DNA from: Bog-793 sp963785415
GTDB taxonomy: Bacteria > Actinomycetota > Acidimicrobiia > Acidimicrobiales > Bog-793
Reading direction: 5' to 3'
DNA: 64,000 bases
Assembly (NCBI GenBank): GCA_963785415.1
Contig: CAWAVB010000001.1
Span: forward strand, 682,001-746,000
Part shown: positions 50,253 through 60,895 of the stretch, in pieces
Layout of the letters: each line of letters opens with the position of its first letter
Position numbering within the stretch: the stretch's first letter is position 1
The notes under the pieces: model-generated
The model's database searches: none
What the model was told of the DNA's origin: nothing
What the model saw: the letters and a program-made list of their open reading frames with translations, nothing else
Position numbers and translations under genes: made by a program

Positions 50253-51776
50253 TCAGTGGCGGAAGTGCCTCTCCCCGGTGAACACCATCGCGACCCCCCG
50301 CTCGTTCGCCGCCGCAATCACCTCGGGATCGCGCACCGACCCTCCAGGTTGGACGACGACGGTGATGCCGGCGTCGCAGATCGCGTCGAGTCCGTCTCGA
50401 AATGGGAAGAATGCGTCGCTCGCCCCGGCGCCGCCCGCAGCGCGTCCGGCGGCCTTCTCGGCGGCGAGTCGCGCCGCGTCCCGCCGGTTCTGCTGGCCAC
50501 ACCCGACCCCGGCGACCCGGCCGTCTCGGGCGAGGACGATCGCGTTCGACGTCGACCGGGCGCACACCCGCCAGGCGAGCTCGGCGTCGGGCCACTCGTC
50601 GGTCGACGGCTGTCGTTCAGTGACGACGCTCCAGCCGACGCGGTCGGCGCCCACGACATCGGATTCCTGAACGAGGAAGCCGCCCGCGAACTGCCGGAAA
50701 GAGATCGGGCCGACAACCGGCACCGGTGCCGCAAGGACTCGCATATTCTTGCGCCGCGAGGTCAGCACCTCGAGCGCCCCTTGTTCGTAGCCGTAGGCGA
50801 CGAGCACGTCGGCGAGCGGGTTGGCGACGATCCTCTCGGCGAGCGCGGCGTCGACCTCACCCGACAAGGCGATGATCCCTCCGAAGGCGGACTCCGGGTC
50901 CGATTCGAAGGCCCGCTGGTATTCGGTCGCAAGATCCGACCCGACGGCGACACCGCAGGGGTTGGCGTGCTTCACGATCACGGCGGCGACGCCGGCTCCC
51001 CCCACGCCGAGCACCTCGTGGCAGAGCATCCAGGCGGCCTCAGCGTCGATGAGGTTGATGAACGAGAGCTCCTTGCCACCGTGCTGGTGGACGCCGGCCC
51101 ACCAGTCCTCTGCGACGCCGGCCCGGTGGTAGCGGGCGGCCTTCTGGTGCGGGTTCTCGCCGTAGCGGAGCTCGCCCGCCCGGGTGAGCACGATGCCGAT
51201 CGATGACGGCATCGCGTCGCTGGGCACGTCGCTCGACGCGAGCCACGCCGCGATCGCAGCGTCATAGGCGGCGGTGTGGGCGAACGCCGCCTCGGCGAGG
51301 CGCCGGCGCGTCGCCACGGTGACGAAGCCGGCGGCGCGGATCTCGGCGAGCACCGCGTCGTAGTCGTCCGGATCGACGACGATGGCGACGTGGGCGTGGT
51401 TCTTCGCCGCGGCCCGGACCATCGTCGGCCCGCCGACGTCGATCATCTCGATCGAGGGTGAAGCCGAGAACGGATAGAGGTTGCACGCGACGAGGTCGAT
51501 CGGTTCGATACCGCGCGCCTCGAGGTCGGCGAGATGGGCGGGCTTCGACCGGTCGGCGAGGATCCCGCCGTGGATCGCCGGGTGCAACGTCTTCACCCTG
51601 CCATCGAGCATCTCGGGCGCTCCGGTCACCTCGGCGACGTCCCGGTGCGCTACCCCCGCCCGCTCGAGCGCGGCGGACGTACCGCCGCTCGCCACGAGCT
51701 CCCAGCCGAGCGCGGCGAGTCCCGCGGCGAATTCGGCGAGCCCTCGCTTGTCGTAGACGGAGAGCAGCGCCCTCAT
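50253..51776 (-). CDS. purH: Bifunctional AICAR transformylase / IMP cyclohydrolase
   Basis: This 507-residue enzyme catalyses the last two steps of IMP synthesis. The N-terminal IMP cyclohydrolase domain starts M-R-A-L-L-S-V-Y-D-K and has S-G-G-T-S and D-G-R-V-K-T-L-H-P-A-I-H-G-G-I-L. The C-terminal transformylase has Y-G-E-N-P-H-Q-K-A, K-H-A-N-P-C-G-V-A and the end P-G-G-S-V-R-D-P-E-V-I-A-A-A-N-E. The length is typical. It follows purN by 7 bp, so the two 10-formyl-THF-using steps are co-transcribed. Confidence 0.96.
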   Translation of the reverse strand: MRALLSVYDKRGLAEFAAGLAALGWELVASGGTSAALERAGVAHRDVAEVTGAPEMLDGRVKTLHPAIHGGILADRSKPAHLADLEARGIEPIDLVACNLYPFSASPSIEMIDVGGPTMVRAAAKNHAHVAIVVDPDDYDAVLAEIRAAGFVTVATRRRLAEAAFAHTAAYDAAIAAWLASSDVPSDAMPSSIGIVLTRAGELRYGENPHQKAARYHRAGVAEDWWAGVHQHGGKELSFINLIDAEAAWMLCHEVLGVGGAGVAAVIVKHANPCGVAVGSDLATEYQRAFESDPESAFGGIIALSGEVDAALAERIVANPLADVLVAYGYEQGALEVLTSRRKNMRVLAAPVPVVGPISFRQFAGGFLVQESDVVGADRVGWSVVTERQPSTDEWPDAELAWRVCARSTSNAIVLARDGRVAGVGCGQQNRRDAARLAAEKAAGRAAGGAGASDAFFPFRDGLDAICDAGITVVVQPGGSVRDPEVIAAANERGVAMVFTGERHFRH

Positions 51777-51783
51777 CGCCGCC

Positions 51784-52419
51784 TCATCCGGCGATCCCGG
51801 GACCCGCAGCGGATCCCGCAGTCTCGAGGAAGGTGCGGATGGTCGCGGGATACAGCCGTCGCTCGACCTGCTTGATGCGTTCGTGCAACGTTTCCTCCGT
51901 ATCGCCAGGCAAGATCGGCACCTTTTCCTGGGAAAGGATCGGCCCGGCGTCGACTTCGCGCGTCGCGAGATGCACGGTACACCCGGTCACCGAATCTCCC
52001 GCCGCCAGCGCGAGCTCCACCGCGTGCCAGCCCTTGTAGGCGGGAAGGAGCGACGGGTGGGTGTTGAGGACACGCCCGCCGAAGGCCGGGAAGAAGGCGG
52101 GGCCGAGCACGGTCGCGAACCCCGCCATCGCGACGGTTCCGACGCGATGGCGGCGAAGCGCCGCGATGAGCTCGCCGGTGTAGGCGTCCCGGTCGAAGGC
52201 CGCCGAGAAGTCCCGCCGCACGACTGATTCGACGAGGAGTCCGGCCGCCTCGGCGATCTCCGCGGCGCGGCACGGCCGGTCGACCCCCACCACGACGATC
52301 GGGAGCTCGGCGGCGATGAGCGCCTCGAGGATCGTCCCGGTACCCGAGGCGAGCACCGCGAGCCGTCGGGTATCGGGCGGTTCGCGGCCATCGCTGGTTG
52401 ACGTCTCAGCCGAGCACAC
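51784..52419 (-). CDS. purN: Phosphoribosylglycinamide formyltransferase
   Basis: This 211-residue enzyme transfers formyl from 10-formyl-THF to GAR in purine synthesis. Visible are V-L-A-S-G-T-G-T-I-L-E-A-L near the start (phosphate-binding), the catalytic N-T-H-P-S-L-L-P-A-Y-K-G, G-C-T-V-H and V-D-A-G-P-I-L-S-Q with the key aspartate. The ATG lies within the last 14 bp of sucD, so it is translationally linked to the sucCD operon, while purH follows. Confidence 0.95.
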   Translation of the reverse strand: MCSAETSTSDGREPPDTRRLAVLASGTGTILEALIAAELPIVVVGVDRPCRAAEIAEAAGLLVESVVRRDFSAAFDRDAYTGELIAALRRHRVGTVAMAGFATVLGPAFFPAFGGRVLNTHPSLLPAYKGWHAVELALAAGDSVTGCTVHLATREVDAGPILSQEKVPILPGDTEETLHERIKQVERRLYPATIRTFLETAGSAAGPGIAG

Positions 52420-53293
52420 GGACGATCTCCACCATCATCTCCCCCGCTTGCGACGGGTTGCGCGCGACGCGCGCCCCGCACGCCTCGAGTGCGGCGATCT
52501 TGGCCTTGGCGGTGCCCGAGCTACCCGAGACGATCGCCCCGGCGTGGCCCATCGTCCGGCCCTCGGGCGCAGTGACGCCGGCGATGTACGCCACGACCGG
52601 TTTCGTCATCGACTCGGCGATGAACGCCGCGGCACGCTCCTCCTCGGAACCGCCGATCTCGCCGATCAGCATCACGGCCGCCGTCTCGGGGTCGTCCTCG
52701 AACGCCGCAAGGACGTCGGTGAACGACGTCCCGGGCACCCGGTCGCCCCCGATGCCGACACAGGTCGTCTGGCCGACTCCCTGCTGGGACAGCTCGTGCA
52801 GCGCCTGGTAGGTGAGCGTGCCCGACCGCGAGACGATGCCGACCGGGCCGCCGGGCAGGGCGATCTCCCCGGCGGTGATACCGATGTTGCACTTGCCCGG
52901 CGAAATCAGCCCGGGGCAGTTCGGACCGATGAGCCTCGTACCCGGGAACTCCCGGCGTAGCTGGTTGAAAAGGAGCGCCTCGTCCTTGGCCGGGATGTGC
53001 TCGGTGATGCAGACGACGAGCCCGATGCCGGCGGCGGCGGCCTCGAGGACCGCCCCGGGCGCGGCGCGCGGCGGGACGACGACGAAGCTCGCGTTCGCAC
53101 CCGTCGCCTCGACCGCCTCGGCGACAGAATCGAAAACCGGGATGCCCTCCACCGACTCCCCGCCCTTGCCCGGCGTCACCCCGGCGACGACCTTCGTCCC
53201 GTAGGCGCGGTTCCGCAGGCCGTGGAAACGCCCCTGGGTCCCGGTCAGCCCCTGCACGACGACGAGCGTCGTCTCGTCGACGAAGATGCTCAT
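52406..53293 (-). CDS. sucD: Succinate-CoA ligase alpha subunit
   Basis: This 295-residue subunit binds CoA and carries the phosphohistidine. The CoA-binding G-L-T-G-T-Q-G-R-F-H, G-V-T-P-G-K-G-G, G-P-N-C-P-G-L-I-S-P-G-K-C and the phosphohistidine region in G-R-T-M-G-H-A-G-A-I-V-S-G are visible. It interconverts succinyl-CoA and succinate with NTP formation. It is 4 bp downstream of sucC in the same operon and overlaps purN. Confidence 0.96.
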   Translation of the reverse strand: MSIFVDETTLVVVQGLTGTQGRFHGLRNRAYGTKVVAGVTPGKGGESVEGIPVFDSVAEAVEATGANASFVVVPPRAAPGAVLEAAAAGIGLVVCITEHIPAKDEALLFNQLRREFPGTRLIGPNCPGLISPGKCNIGITAGEIALPGGPVGIVSRSGTLTYQALHELSQQGVGQTTCVGIGGDRVPGTSFTDVLAAFEDDPETAAVMLIGEIGGSEEERAAAFIAESMTKPVVAYIAGVTAPEGRTMGHAGAIVSGSSGTAKAKIAALEACGARVARNPSQAGEMMVEIVRVLG

Positions 53294-53297
53294 CGCC

Positions 53298-54440
53298 CTA
53301 CACCGCGGCGAACTCGACGGCGCGCCGGGCGGCGGCGAGCATCGTCGGCGCGAGGACGAGCCGGTCCGAAAGGTGGGGCCGCAGGATCTCGTGGGCCTGG
53401 GCGGCGTGCGTGCCGTCGAGGCGGACGACGATGGGCGAGGCGAGCTCGACCCGTTCCATCGCGCCGAGTACGCCGCGGGCTACGTCGTCGCAGTGCACGA
53501 TCCCACCGAAGACGTTGACGAGGATGGCGCGGACGCGCTCGTCGGAGTTGATCACCTCGAGCGCGCCGGTCATGACGTCGGCGTTCGCCTCGCCCCCGAT
53601 ATCGAGGAAGTTCGCGGCCGCGCCGCCGACCTGGTTCACGACGTCGAGCGTGCTCATCGCCAGACCCGCCCCGTTGGCGATGATGCCGACCGAACCGTCG
53701 AGGCCCACGTAGCTCAGCCCCTTCGCCCGCGCCGACCGTTCCCGAGGGTCGTCGGGCTCGGCGTCGGCGAACTCCGACCACTCCGGATGGCGGAAGGCCG
53801 CCTCGTCGTCGAGGGTGACCTTGGCGTCGAGGGCGCGGACCTCACCCGAGGTGGTGAGGACGAGCGGGTTGATCTCGACGAGATCGGCATCGCCCTCGAG
53901 GTAGCAGCGGTAGAGCCGCAGGACCGCGTCGACGACGCCCGCCTGCGCCCCGGCGTCGATCCCGGCGCGCTCGACGAGGGCGCGCGCGTCGTTCCGAGCG
54001 AGCCCGTCGAGCGGATTGACCTCCAGCCGTTCGATCGCCGCGGGGTCCTCCGCGGCGACCTGTTCGATGTCGATGCCCCCCTTCGCCGAGACGATGGCGA
54101 GGTGGAGTCTCGTCCCGCGGTCGAGCGTGAAGCTCGCGTAGTACTCCCGGGCGATCTGCGACGCCTCCTCGACCCAGAGTCGCCTCACCGTGTGGCCCTT
54201 GATGACGAGACCGAGGATCTGGCGCGCGGCTTGCTCGGCCGCGGACCGATCGGCCACGACCTTCACGCCGCCGGCCTTGCCGCGCCCGCCGACCTTCACC
54301 TGCGCCTTGATGGTCGCCGGGTAGCCGAGGGTCTCAGCGGCCGCGACCGCCTCGTCGACGGTGTCGGCCACCGCCCCCTGCCCGGCGGGGATGCCGTAGC
54401 GGGCGAAGTACCGCTTCCCCTGGTACTCGTAGAGATCCAA
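53298..54440 (-). CDS. sucC: Succinate-CoA ligase beta subunit
   Basis: This 380-residue ATP-grasp subunit has M-D-L-Y-E-Y-Q-G-K at the start, K-A-Q-V-K-V-G-G-R-G-K-A-G-G-V in the nucleotide site, and G-L-A-M-S-T-L-D with N-V-F-G-G-I near the subunit interface. The start is a TTG at 54440, with GAGGAGG 7 nt upstream, an unusually strong ribosome site that decides the start. It heads the sucC-sucD-purN-purH operon. Confidence 0.96.
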   Translation of the reverse strand: MDLYEYQGKRYFARYGIPAGQGAVADTVDEAVAAAETLGYPATIKAQVKVGGRGKAGGVKVVADRSAAEQAARQILGLVIKGHTVRRLWVEEASQIAREYYASFTLDRGTRLHLAIVSAKGGIDIEQVAAEDPAAIERLEVNPLDGLARNDARALVERAGIDAGAQAGVVDAVLRLYRCYLEGDADLVEINPLVLTTSGEVRALDAKVTLDDEAAFRHPEWSEFADAEPDDPRERSARAKGLSYVGLDGSVGIIANGAGLAMSTLDVVNQVGGAAANFLDIGGEANADVMTGALEVINSDERVRAILVNVFGGIVHCDDVARGVLGAMERVELASPIVVRLDGTHAAQAHEILRPHLSDRLVLAPTMLAAARRAVEFAAV

Positions 54441-54574
54441 GAACCTGCCTCCTCGACGCGGTCTGCGGTGGCCCCGCGACGGGCCGATCCGGCAACACCG
54501 CGGGCGCCGTCACTCCAGGCGGCGCCGGGGCGATCCTATTAAGCGGGGTCGCGCCGGACGAACCGGAACGGCCG

Positions 54575-56875
54575 TCAGGCCCGCTTCAGCGGCGTGGCGG
54601 AGAGCAGGAACCGCTTCTCGCCATGACGGTCGAAGGCGATCACCGCCTCGGCCTTCAAACCCTCGCCGGCGACCTCGACGATGACGCCCTCGCCCCAGCG
54701 GGCGTGCACGATGCGCTCGCCCGGGACAAGGGCGAGCTGCTCGGCTCCGGTCGTCGCCACCGGCGCGCCCGGCGGGCGCCGGGTGCGCGAGTTGGAACGT
54801 CCGAACGACGGCGGCGCTTCGAACTCGGGATCGGTCGACCGGCCGGCCGCCCACGGAGTGGTCGGCTCCTCGCCCAAATCGACGATCAGGTGCTCCGGGA
54901 TCTCCTTCATGAAACGGCTCTGCAGACTCTCCCGGCTCTGCCCGAACAGCGTGCGCTCCCAGGTGTGGGTGAGGTAGAGGCGGCGACGGGCCCGCGTGAT
55001 CCCGACGTAGCAGAGCCGGCGTTCCTCCTCTAAGTCGTCGGGTTCCGCCATTGCCCGGTCGTGGGGGAAGACGCCCTCCTCCATGCCCGTGAGGAACACG
55101 ACGTCGAACTCGAGTCCCTTCGCGGCGTGGAGCGTCATCAGGCACACCCGGCCGCCGGAGTCGTCGAGGTCGTCGGTCGCCGCGACGAGCGCCATCGACT
55201 GGAGGAAGGACTCGAGATCCTCGTGGGTCGCGCCGACCGAGATGAGCTCGGCGAGATTCTCGAGCCGGCCCTCGGCCTCGAGCGCGCCGAAACCTCCAAC
55301 CGCGACCTCCGCCTCGAGCGCGTCCCGGTAACCGCTCCGGCGGAGGACCTCGGCGAGGATCTCACCGGGGCGGCAGTCGACGAGATCGCCGAAGGAGGCG
55401 ACGAGCTCGCGGAAGCCTTCGATCGCGCGCACGGCCCGGCCCGTGGCCCCGGCGGCCTTCGGGTCGGCGAGCACCTCGGCGAACGACACGCCCGAGCGCG
55501 CCGCGTAGGCGCCGAGTTTCCCCACCGTCGTCGCGCCGATGCCCCGCTTCGGCGAGTTGAGGACCCGGCGCAGTGACACCTCGTCGGCGGGGTTCGCGAC
55601 GAGGCGCAGGTAGGAGACGGCGTCCCGCACCTCCCGCCGGTCGTAGAAGCGGGCGCCCCCGATCACCTGGTACGGCACGCCCCGGTCCGCCAGCGCCTGC
55701 TCGATCGCCCGGCTCTGCGCGTTCGTGCGGTAGAACACGGCGATCTCGCCGCGGCGGATGCGCCGGGCGTGGCAGAGCTCCTCGATCTCGTTGGCGACGA
55801 ACATCGCCTCGCCCCGTTCGTCGCCGGCCCGGTAGCGCAGGACCTTCTCGCCCTCGCCGAGGGCGGACCACAGCGACTTGTCCTGGCGCATGAGGTTGTT
55901 GCCGATCACCGCGTTGGCGGCGTCGAGGATGGTCTGGGTCGAGCGGTAGTTCTGGTCGAGGACGATCGTGCGCGCCTCGGGGAAGGCGAGCTCGAATTCC
56001 AACAGGTTGCGGATCTCCGCCCCCCGGAACCGGTAGATGCTCTGGTCGGTGTCGCCGACGACGCAGACGTTGCGGTGCCCGGCGCCGACGAGCGTGACGA
56101 TCTCGTTCTGCGCCCGGTTCGTGTCCTGGTACTCGTCGACCAACACGTGCTCGAAGCGCTCCTGGTAGCGGCCGAGCACCTCGGGGTCGGCGTGGAACAG
56201 GCGGACGACGACCGACAAAAGGTCGTCGAAGTCGAGCGCGTTGCCCGCTTGCAGGCGCCGCTCGTACTCGGCGAACACCTCGGCGATGCGCCGCTCGTAG
56301 ATCGTGTAGGCCCGCGCCTCGTAGCCCGCGGCATCTAACAGCTCGGACTTCGCCTGGCTGATCGCGCCGAGCACGGCCCGCGCCGGGAAGCGCTTGGCGT
56401 CGATGCCGAGGTCGTCGAGCACGTGCTCGATCATCCGCCGGCTGTCGCCCTCGTCGTAGATCGAGAACCCCGGGCGGTAGCCGATCCGGTCCGCCTCCCG
56501 CCGCAGGATCCGCACGCAGGCCGAGTGGAACGTCGACAACCACATCTTCTCGGCGTCTTCGCCGACGAGCTCGACGACCCGGCGGCGGACCTCGTCGGCC
56601 GCCTTGTTCGTGAACGTGATGCCGAGGATCCGCCACGGCGCAACGCCCGTGGCGACGAGACGCGCGATCCGGCGTGTGAGCACCCGGGTCTTGCCCGAAC
56701 CCGCCCCGGCGACGACGACGAGCGGGCCGCCGTCGTAGCAGACGGCCTCGCGCTGGGGAGGGTTGAGATTGTGGAGGATCGACGCGAGCTCATCTGGCCG
56801 CGGCGCCCCGCGACGGCGCTCGCCCGCCGGGACCACTCCTTCGTCTCCAGGGTCGCGCGGGCCGTTCACCGCCAC
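54575..56875 (-). CDS. pcrA: UvrD/PcrA-type ATP-dependent DNA helicase
   Basis: This 766-residue superfamily 1A helicase unwinds 3'-5' in repair and replication restart. Motifs in order are Q-motif L-N-P-P-Q-R-E-A-V, Walker A G-A-G-S-G-K-T, I-T-F-T-N-K-A-A (Ia), L-V-D-E-Y-Q-D-T (II), G-D-T-D-Q-S-I-Y-R-F-R-G-A (III), Q-N-Y-R-S (IV), L-H-A-A-K-G-L-E-F (V) and Y-V-G-I-T-R-A-R (VI). The C-terminal SH3-like W-G-E-G-V-I domain fits PcrA. The start is GTG. It follows guaA on the same strand with a 7-bp gap. Confidence 0.95.
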   Translation of the reverse strand: MAVNGPRDPGDEGVVPAGERRRGAPRPDELASILHNLNPPQREAVCYDGGPLVVVAGAGSGKTRVLTRRIARLVATGVAPWRILGITFTNKAADEVRRRVVELVGEDAEKMWLSTFHSACVRILRREADRIGYRPGFSIYDEGDSRRMIEHVLDDLGIDAKRFPARAVLGAISQAKSELLDAAGYEARAYTIYERRIAEVFAEYERRLQAGNALDFDDLLSVVVRLFHADPEVLGRYQERFEHVLVDEYQDTNRAQNEIVTLVGAGHRNVCVVGDTDQSIYRFRGAEIRNLLEFELAFPEARTIVLDQNYRSTQTILDAANAVIGNNLMRQDKSLWSALGEGEKVLRYRAGDERGEAMFVANEIEELCHARRIRRGEIAVFYRTNAQSRAIEQALADRGVPYQVIGGARFYDRREVRDAVSYLRLVANPADEVSLRRVLNSPKRGIGATTVGKLGAYAARSGVSFAEVLADPKAAGATGRAVRAIEGFRELVASFGDLVDCRPGEILAEVLRRSGYRDALEAEVAVGGFGALEAEGRLENLAELISVGATHEDLESFLQSMALVAATDDLDDSGGRVCLMTLHAAKGLEFDVVFLTGMEEGVFPHDRAMAEPDDLEEERRLCYVGITRARRRLYLTHTWERTLFGQSRESLQSRFMKEIPEHLIVDLGEEPTTPWAAGRSTDPEFEAPPSFGRSNSRTRRPPGAPVATTGAEQLALVPGERIVHARWGEGVIVEVAGEGLKAEAVIAFDRHGEKRFLLSATPLKRA

Positions 56876-56882
56876 GCGCGCC

Positions 56883-58421
<1,539 letters not shown>

Positions 58422-58523
58422 CGGTCGAGGCTACCAACGGGCCCCTCGACCGGGCGACCAGCCAGAGGTCGCGCACCGGTTCCGACGGCCCGCCGGTCGA
58501 GACGGCCCAAAGGAGGACCCAAC

Positions 58524-59018
58524 ATGCTCGAGGTTGAGACCACGGATGTGCTCTGGCACGTCGACCACGTCCTCGACGCGATGGCTGTAATCCTGGCCCG
58601 GCTCGGAGACCGGCTGGCGAACGAGAAACCGGACCTGCCAGGGGCGAACTCCCCGTTCGCGATCGTCACCCACTGCCTCGGCGTGATGGAGTTCTGGGCC
58701 GGCACGATGATCGCCGACCGCCCCATCGTGCGCAACCGGGACGCCGAGTTCACCGCCACCGGATCAGTCGACGATCTCATCGCCCGCGTCGCGCTGGCGC
58801 GGCGCCGGTTCGCCGCCGACCTCGACCTATTGGAACCGCTGGCGTCGCCGCGCCGCCCGGCTGCTCCGCGCGACGCCGGCCTGCCCCTCGCCACGACGCA
58901 AGGAGGCGTCGTCCTCCACGTCTTAGAGGAGCTGTTCCAACATCTCGGCCACCTCGAGCTCACCCGCGACGTGCTTCTCGCCGCGGGTCCGCGCCGCCCG
59001 GCCGCTCAGACCCAGTAG
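58524..59018 (+). CDS. DinB-like / DUF664-type four-helix protein
   Basis: This 164-residue protein starts at ATG 58524 after AAAGGAGG. The pattern is of the DinB/DUF664 metal-dependent four-helix bundle, with H near residue 12 (W-H-V-D-H-V) and 51 (V-T-H-C-L-G-V-M-E) and a C-terminal H-V-L-E-E-L-F-Q-H-L-G-H-L. Members include bacillithiol- and mycothiol-dependent S-transferases; the substrate is unknown here. It converges on the TauE gene with a 13-bp overlap. Confidence 0.8.
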   Translation: MLEVETTDVLWHVDHVLDAMAVILARLGDRLANEKPDLPGANSPFAIVTHCLGVMEFWAGTMIADRPIVRNRDAEFTATGSVDDLIARVALARRRFAADLDLLEPLASPRRPAAPRDAGLPLATTQGGVVLHVLEELFQHLGHLELTRDVLLAAGPRRPAAQTQ

Positions 59019-59782
59019 CGCACGGCGACCGCGAGTCCGAGCGCGACGACGACCGCGCGCAGGACGCCCGGGCTGACGAGATGGACGACCCGTCCCCCCG
59101 CCATGCCACCGACCATGCTCGTCGGGACCATCACCGCGACGAACGTCCACGACACGTGGCCCGAGAAGGCGAGAAACGCGCTCGCCACGACGCCGATCAC
59201 GAACGAGAGCGCCTGCTTGACGGCGTTGAGGCGCGGCAACCGGTCGTCGGAGAAAAGGCCGAGGAACGCGAGCAGCATGATCCCGAGCCCGGCTCCGAAG
59301 AACCCCCCGTAGACCGAGGACAGGAACACCCCCGCACGCATCAGGGCGCTCGGGTGGTGGTGCGGACGCGGGACCGCACCACCCGACGCCTGACGACGGG
59401 TGACCGCGGCGCGCAACCTGTCCTGCACGAGGAGCAGACCGCAGGAGAAAAGGATCAAGAACGGCACGACATCGCGGAACTGTTGGGCCGACGTGACAAC
59501 GAGGAGCACCGATCCGGCTAGCCCGCCCGCGGCGGCGAAGACGCCGAGTTTCGCCGTCCGCGCGCCCTGGCCCTCGAGGTCGGCGCGCTGGGTATAGGTG
59601 CCGGCCGCATAGCCCGGTGTGAGCGAGATGATGTTCGTCACGTTCGCCCGCACCGGGGAGAGACCGAGCGCCTGAAGCGCCGGGTACGACACGAGCGTCC
59701 CGCCACCGGCGACGGCGTTCACGGCACCGGCGATGCAACCGGCGCCGCCGGCGAGCACGTAGCCAAGCGCGCCGAGGCTCAC
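59006..59782 (-). CDS. TauE/SafE-family membrane transporter
   Basis: This 258-residue protein has about eight hydrophobic helices and the TauE signature G-A-V-N-A-V-A-G-G-G-T-L-V-S-Y-P-A-L near the start. The second-half equivalent lies around G-F-F-G-A-G-L-G-I-M-L-L. The family exports sulfite, sulfoacetate or related anions, and some members act in other uptake roles; the substrate cannot be told. The GTG start is divergent from the DeoR regulator, with a 260-bp gap. Confidence 0.88.
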   Translation of the reverse strand: MSLGALGYVLAGGAGCIAGAVNAVAGGGTLVSYPALQALGLSPVRANVTNIISLTPGYAAGTYTQRADLEGQGARTAKLGVFAAAGGLAGSVLLVVTSAQQFRDVVPFLILFSCGLLLVQDRLRAAVTRRQASGGAVPRPHHHPSALMRAGVFLSSVYGGFFGAGLGIMLLAFLGLFSDDRLPRLNAVKQALSFVIGVVASAFLAFSGHVSWTFVAVMVPTSMVGGMAGGRVVHLVSPGVLRAVVVALGLAVAVRYWV

Positions 59783-59931
59783 GCCGCGACGCCGATCACA
59801 GATCTCACGAGTCTCCCGCTGGTGGGCGGTCGCCGGGGGTGGCGACGTCGGCAGCGGCGGGACCCAGGGAGGTGACGTGGCCGGCGATCCCCGCCGGAGT
59901 GATGCGCTCGGGCTGCTCCCGAATCTGCCTG

Positions 59932-59962
59932 TTTTTGCTCGTTATCATGCGATATCGTCTAC
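59932..59962 (+). promoter_or_regulatory. AT-rich candidate promoter/operator of the DeoR regulator
   Basis: The stretch TTTTTGCTCGTTATCATGCG (59932 onward) is the only AT-rich part of the TauE-DeoR intergenic region and resembles the CGTTATC cores of DeoR-family operators. Its role is inferred from composition and position only. Confidence 0.3.
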
Positions 59963-60043
59963 CCTCGCCCGAGCGGGCCAGCTCGCCGGGATGGGCGATC
60001 CGACCTGAATCGCCCCGCCACGTTCTAGCCGAGGAGACATTTG

Positions 60044-60817
60044 GTGATCGCGGCACAACGACGACGCGCCATACTCCGCCGGATCCACGACGACGGCTAC
60101 GTCGAAGCGAGTCGGCTCAGCGCGGAACTCGGCGTCGACGAGTCGACGATCCGTCGGGACCTCACGACCCTCGCCCGCTGCGGGCTCGTCCAGAGGACTC
60201 ACGGTGGCGCACTGCCGTTGGGGCCGGGCGGAACGACTGACGCCGCCAACGACGCGGGTGAGCCCGAACATGCCGAGGAGAAACGGGCGATCGCGCGCTT
60301 CGCCGCCGGACTCGTCGCCGACGGAGAATCGGTCGCCCTCGACATCGGTTCGACGACCGCCGCGCTCGCCCACGAGCTCTCCGCAAGACGCGACCTCACG
60401 ATCGTGACCTGCGACCTCGCCATCGCCCACCAGCTCGCGGTGGGACACGACGTCCGCCTCGTCGTCGCCGGGGGCGAGTTGAGCGAGGACCGCCGCTCTC
60501 TCGCGGGCCCGTGGACGCTGAACCAGCTCGCCGGCATCCATGTCGACCGGGCGTTCATCGGCGCCTCTGCGGTCGACGCCTCCGGGGGTGCCATGATCGA
60601 CGACTTCGCCGGTGTCCCCTGGAAACGGGCGATGCTCGCAGCGGCACGTTCAGCCGTCCTCGTCGCCGACAGTTCCAAATTCAATCGTCACGCGTTCGTC
60701 GCCTTCGCCCGAATCGACGATTTCGAACTGCTCCTCACCGACGAGGGACTCCCCGCGGACCGACGCGGCCCCTTCGGCCCGTCGCTCACGTGCGTCGCCG
60801 TCGAGGCGCCCGGCTAG
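60044..60817 (+). CDS. DeoR-family transcriptional regulator
   Basis: This 257-residue regulator starts at GTG 60044, 7 nt after GAGGAG; TTG at 60041 is possible. The N-terminal DeoR helix-turn-helix (R-R-A-I-L-R-R-I-H-D-D-G ... D-E-S-T-I-R-R-D-L-T-T-L) is followed by a sugar-phosphate-binding DeoRC domain with D-I-G-S-T-T-A-A-L-A and V-L-V-A-D-S-S-K-F. No sugar kinase or transporter operon is adjacent, so the inducer is unknown. The divergent TauE gene may be a target. Confidence 0.92.
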   Translation: MIAAQRRRAILRRIHDDGYVEASRLSAELGVDESTIRRDLTTLARCGLVQRTHGGALPLGPGGTTDAANDAGEPEHAEEKRAIARFAAGLVADGESVALDIGSTTAALAHELSARRDLTIVTCDLAIAHQLAVGHDVRLVVAGGELSEDRRSLAGPWTLNQLAGIHVDRAFIGASAVDASGGAMIDDFAGVPWKRAMLAAARSAVLVADSSKFNRHAFVAFARIDDFELLLTDEGLPADRRGPFGPSLTCVAVEAPG

Positions 60818-60895
60818 CGAGAGTCCTGATCTCATCGCCCGGCGCAACCGGCAACGCCGGGGGCGGATCTCACCGTCTCGTCGAGCGGGTGCGGC

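Noticed and set aside
49848..50317. Minus-strand frames in the hairpin-rich gap as genes
   Set aside because: Low-complexity, Arg/Ser-rich translations with no ribosome site; they run into the purH end.
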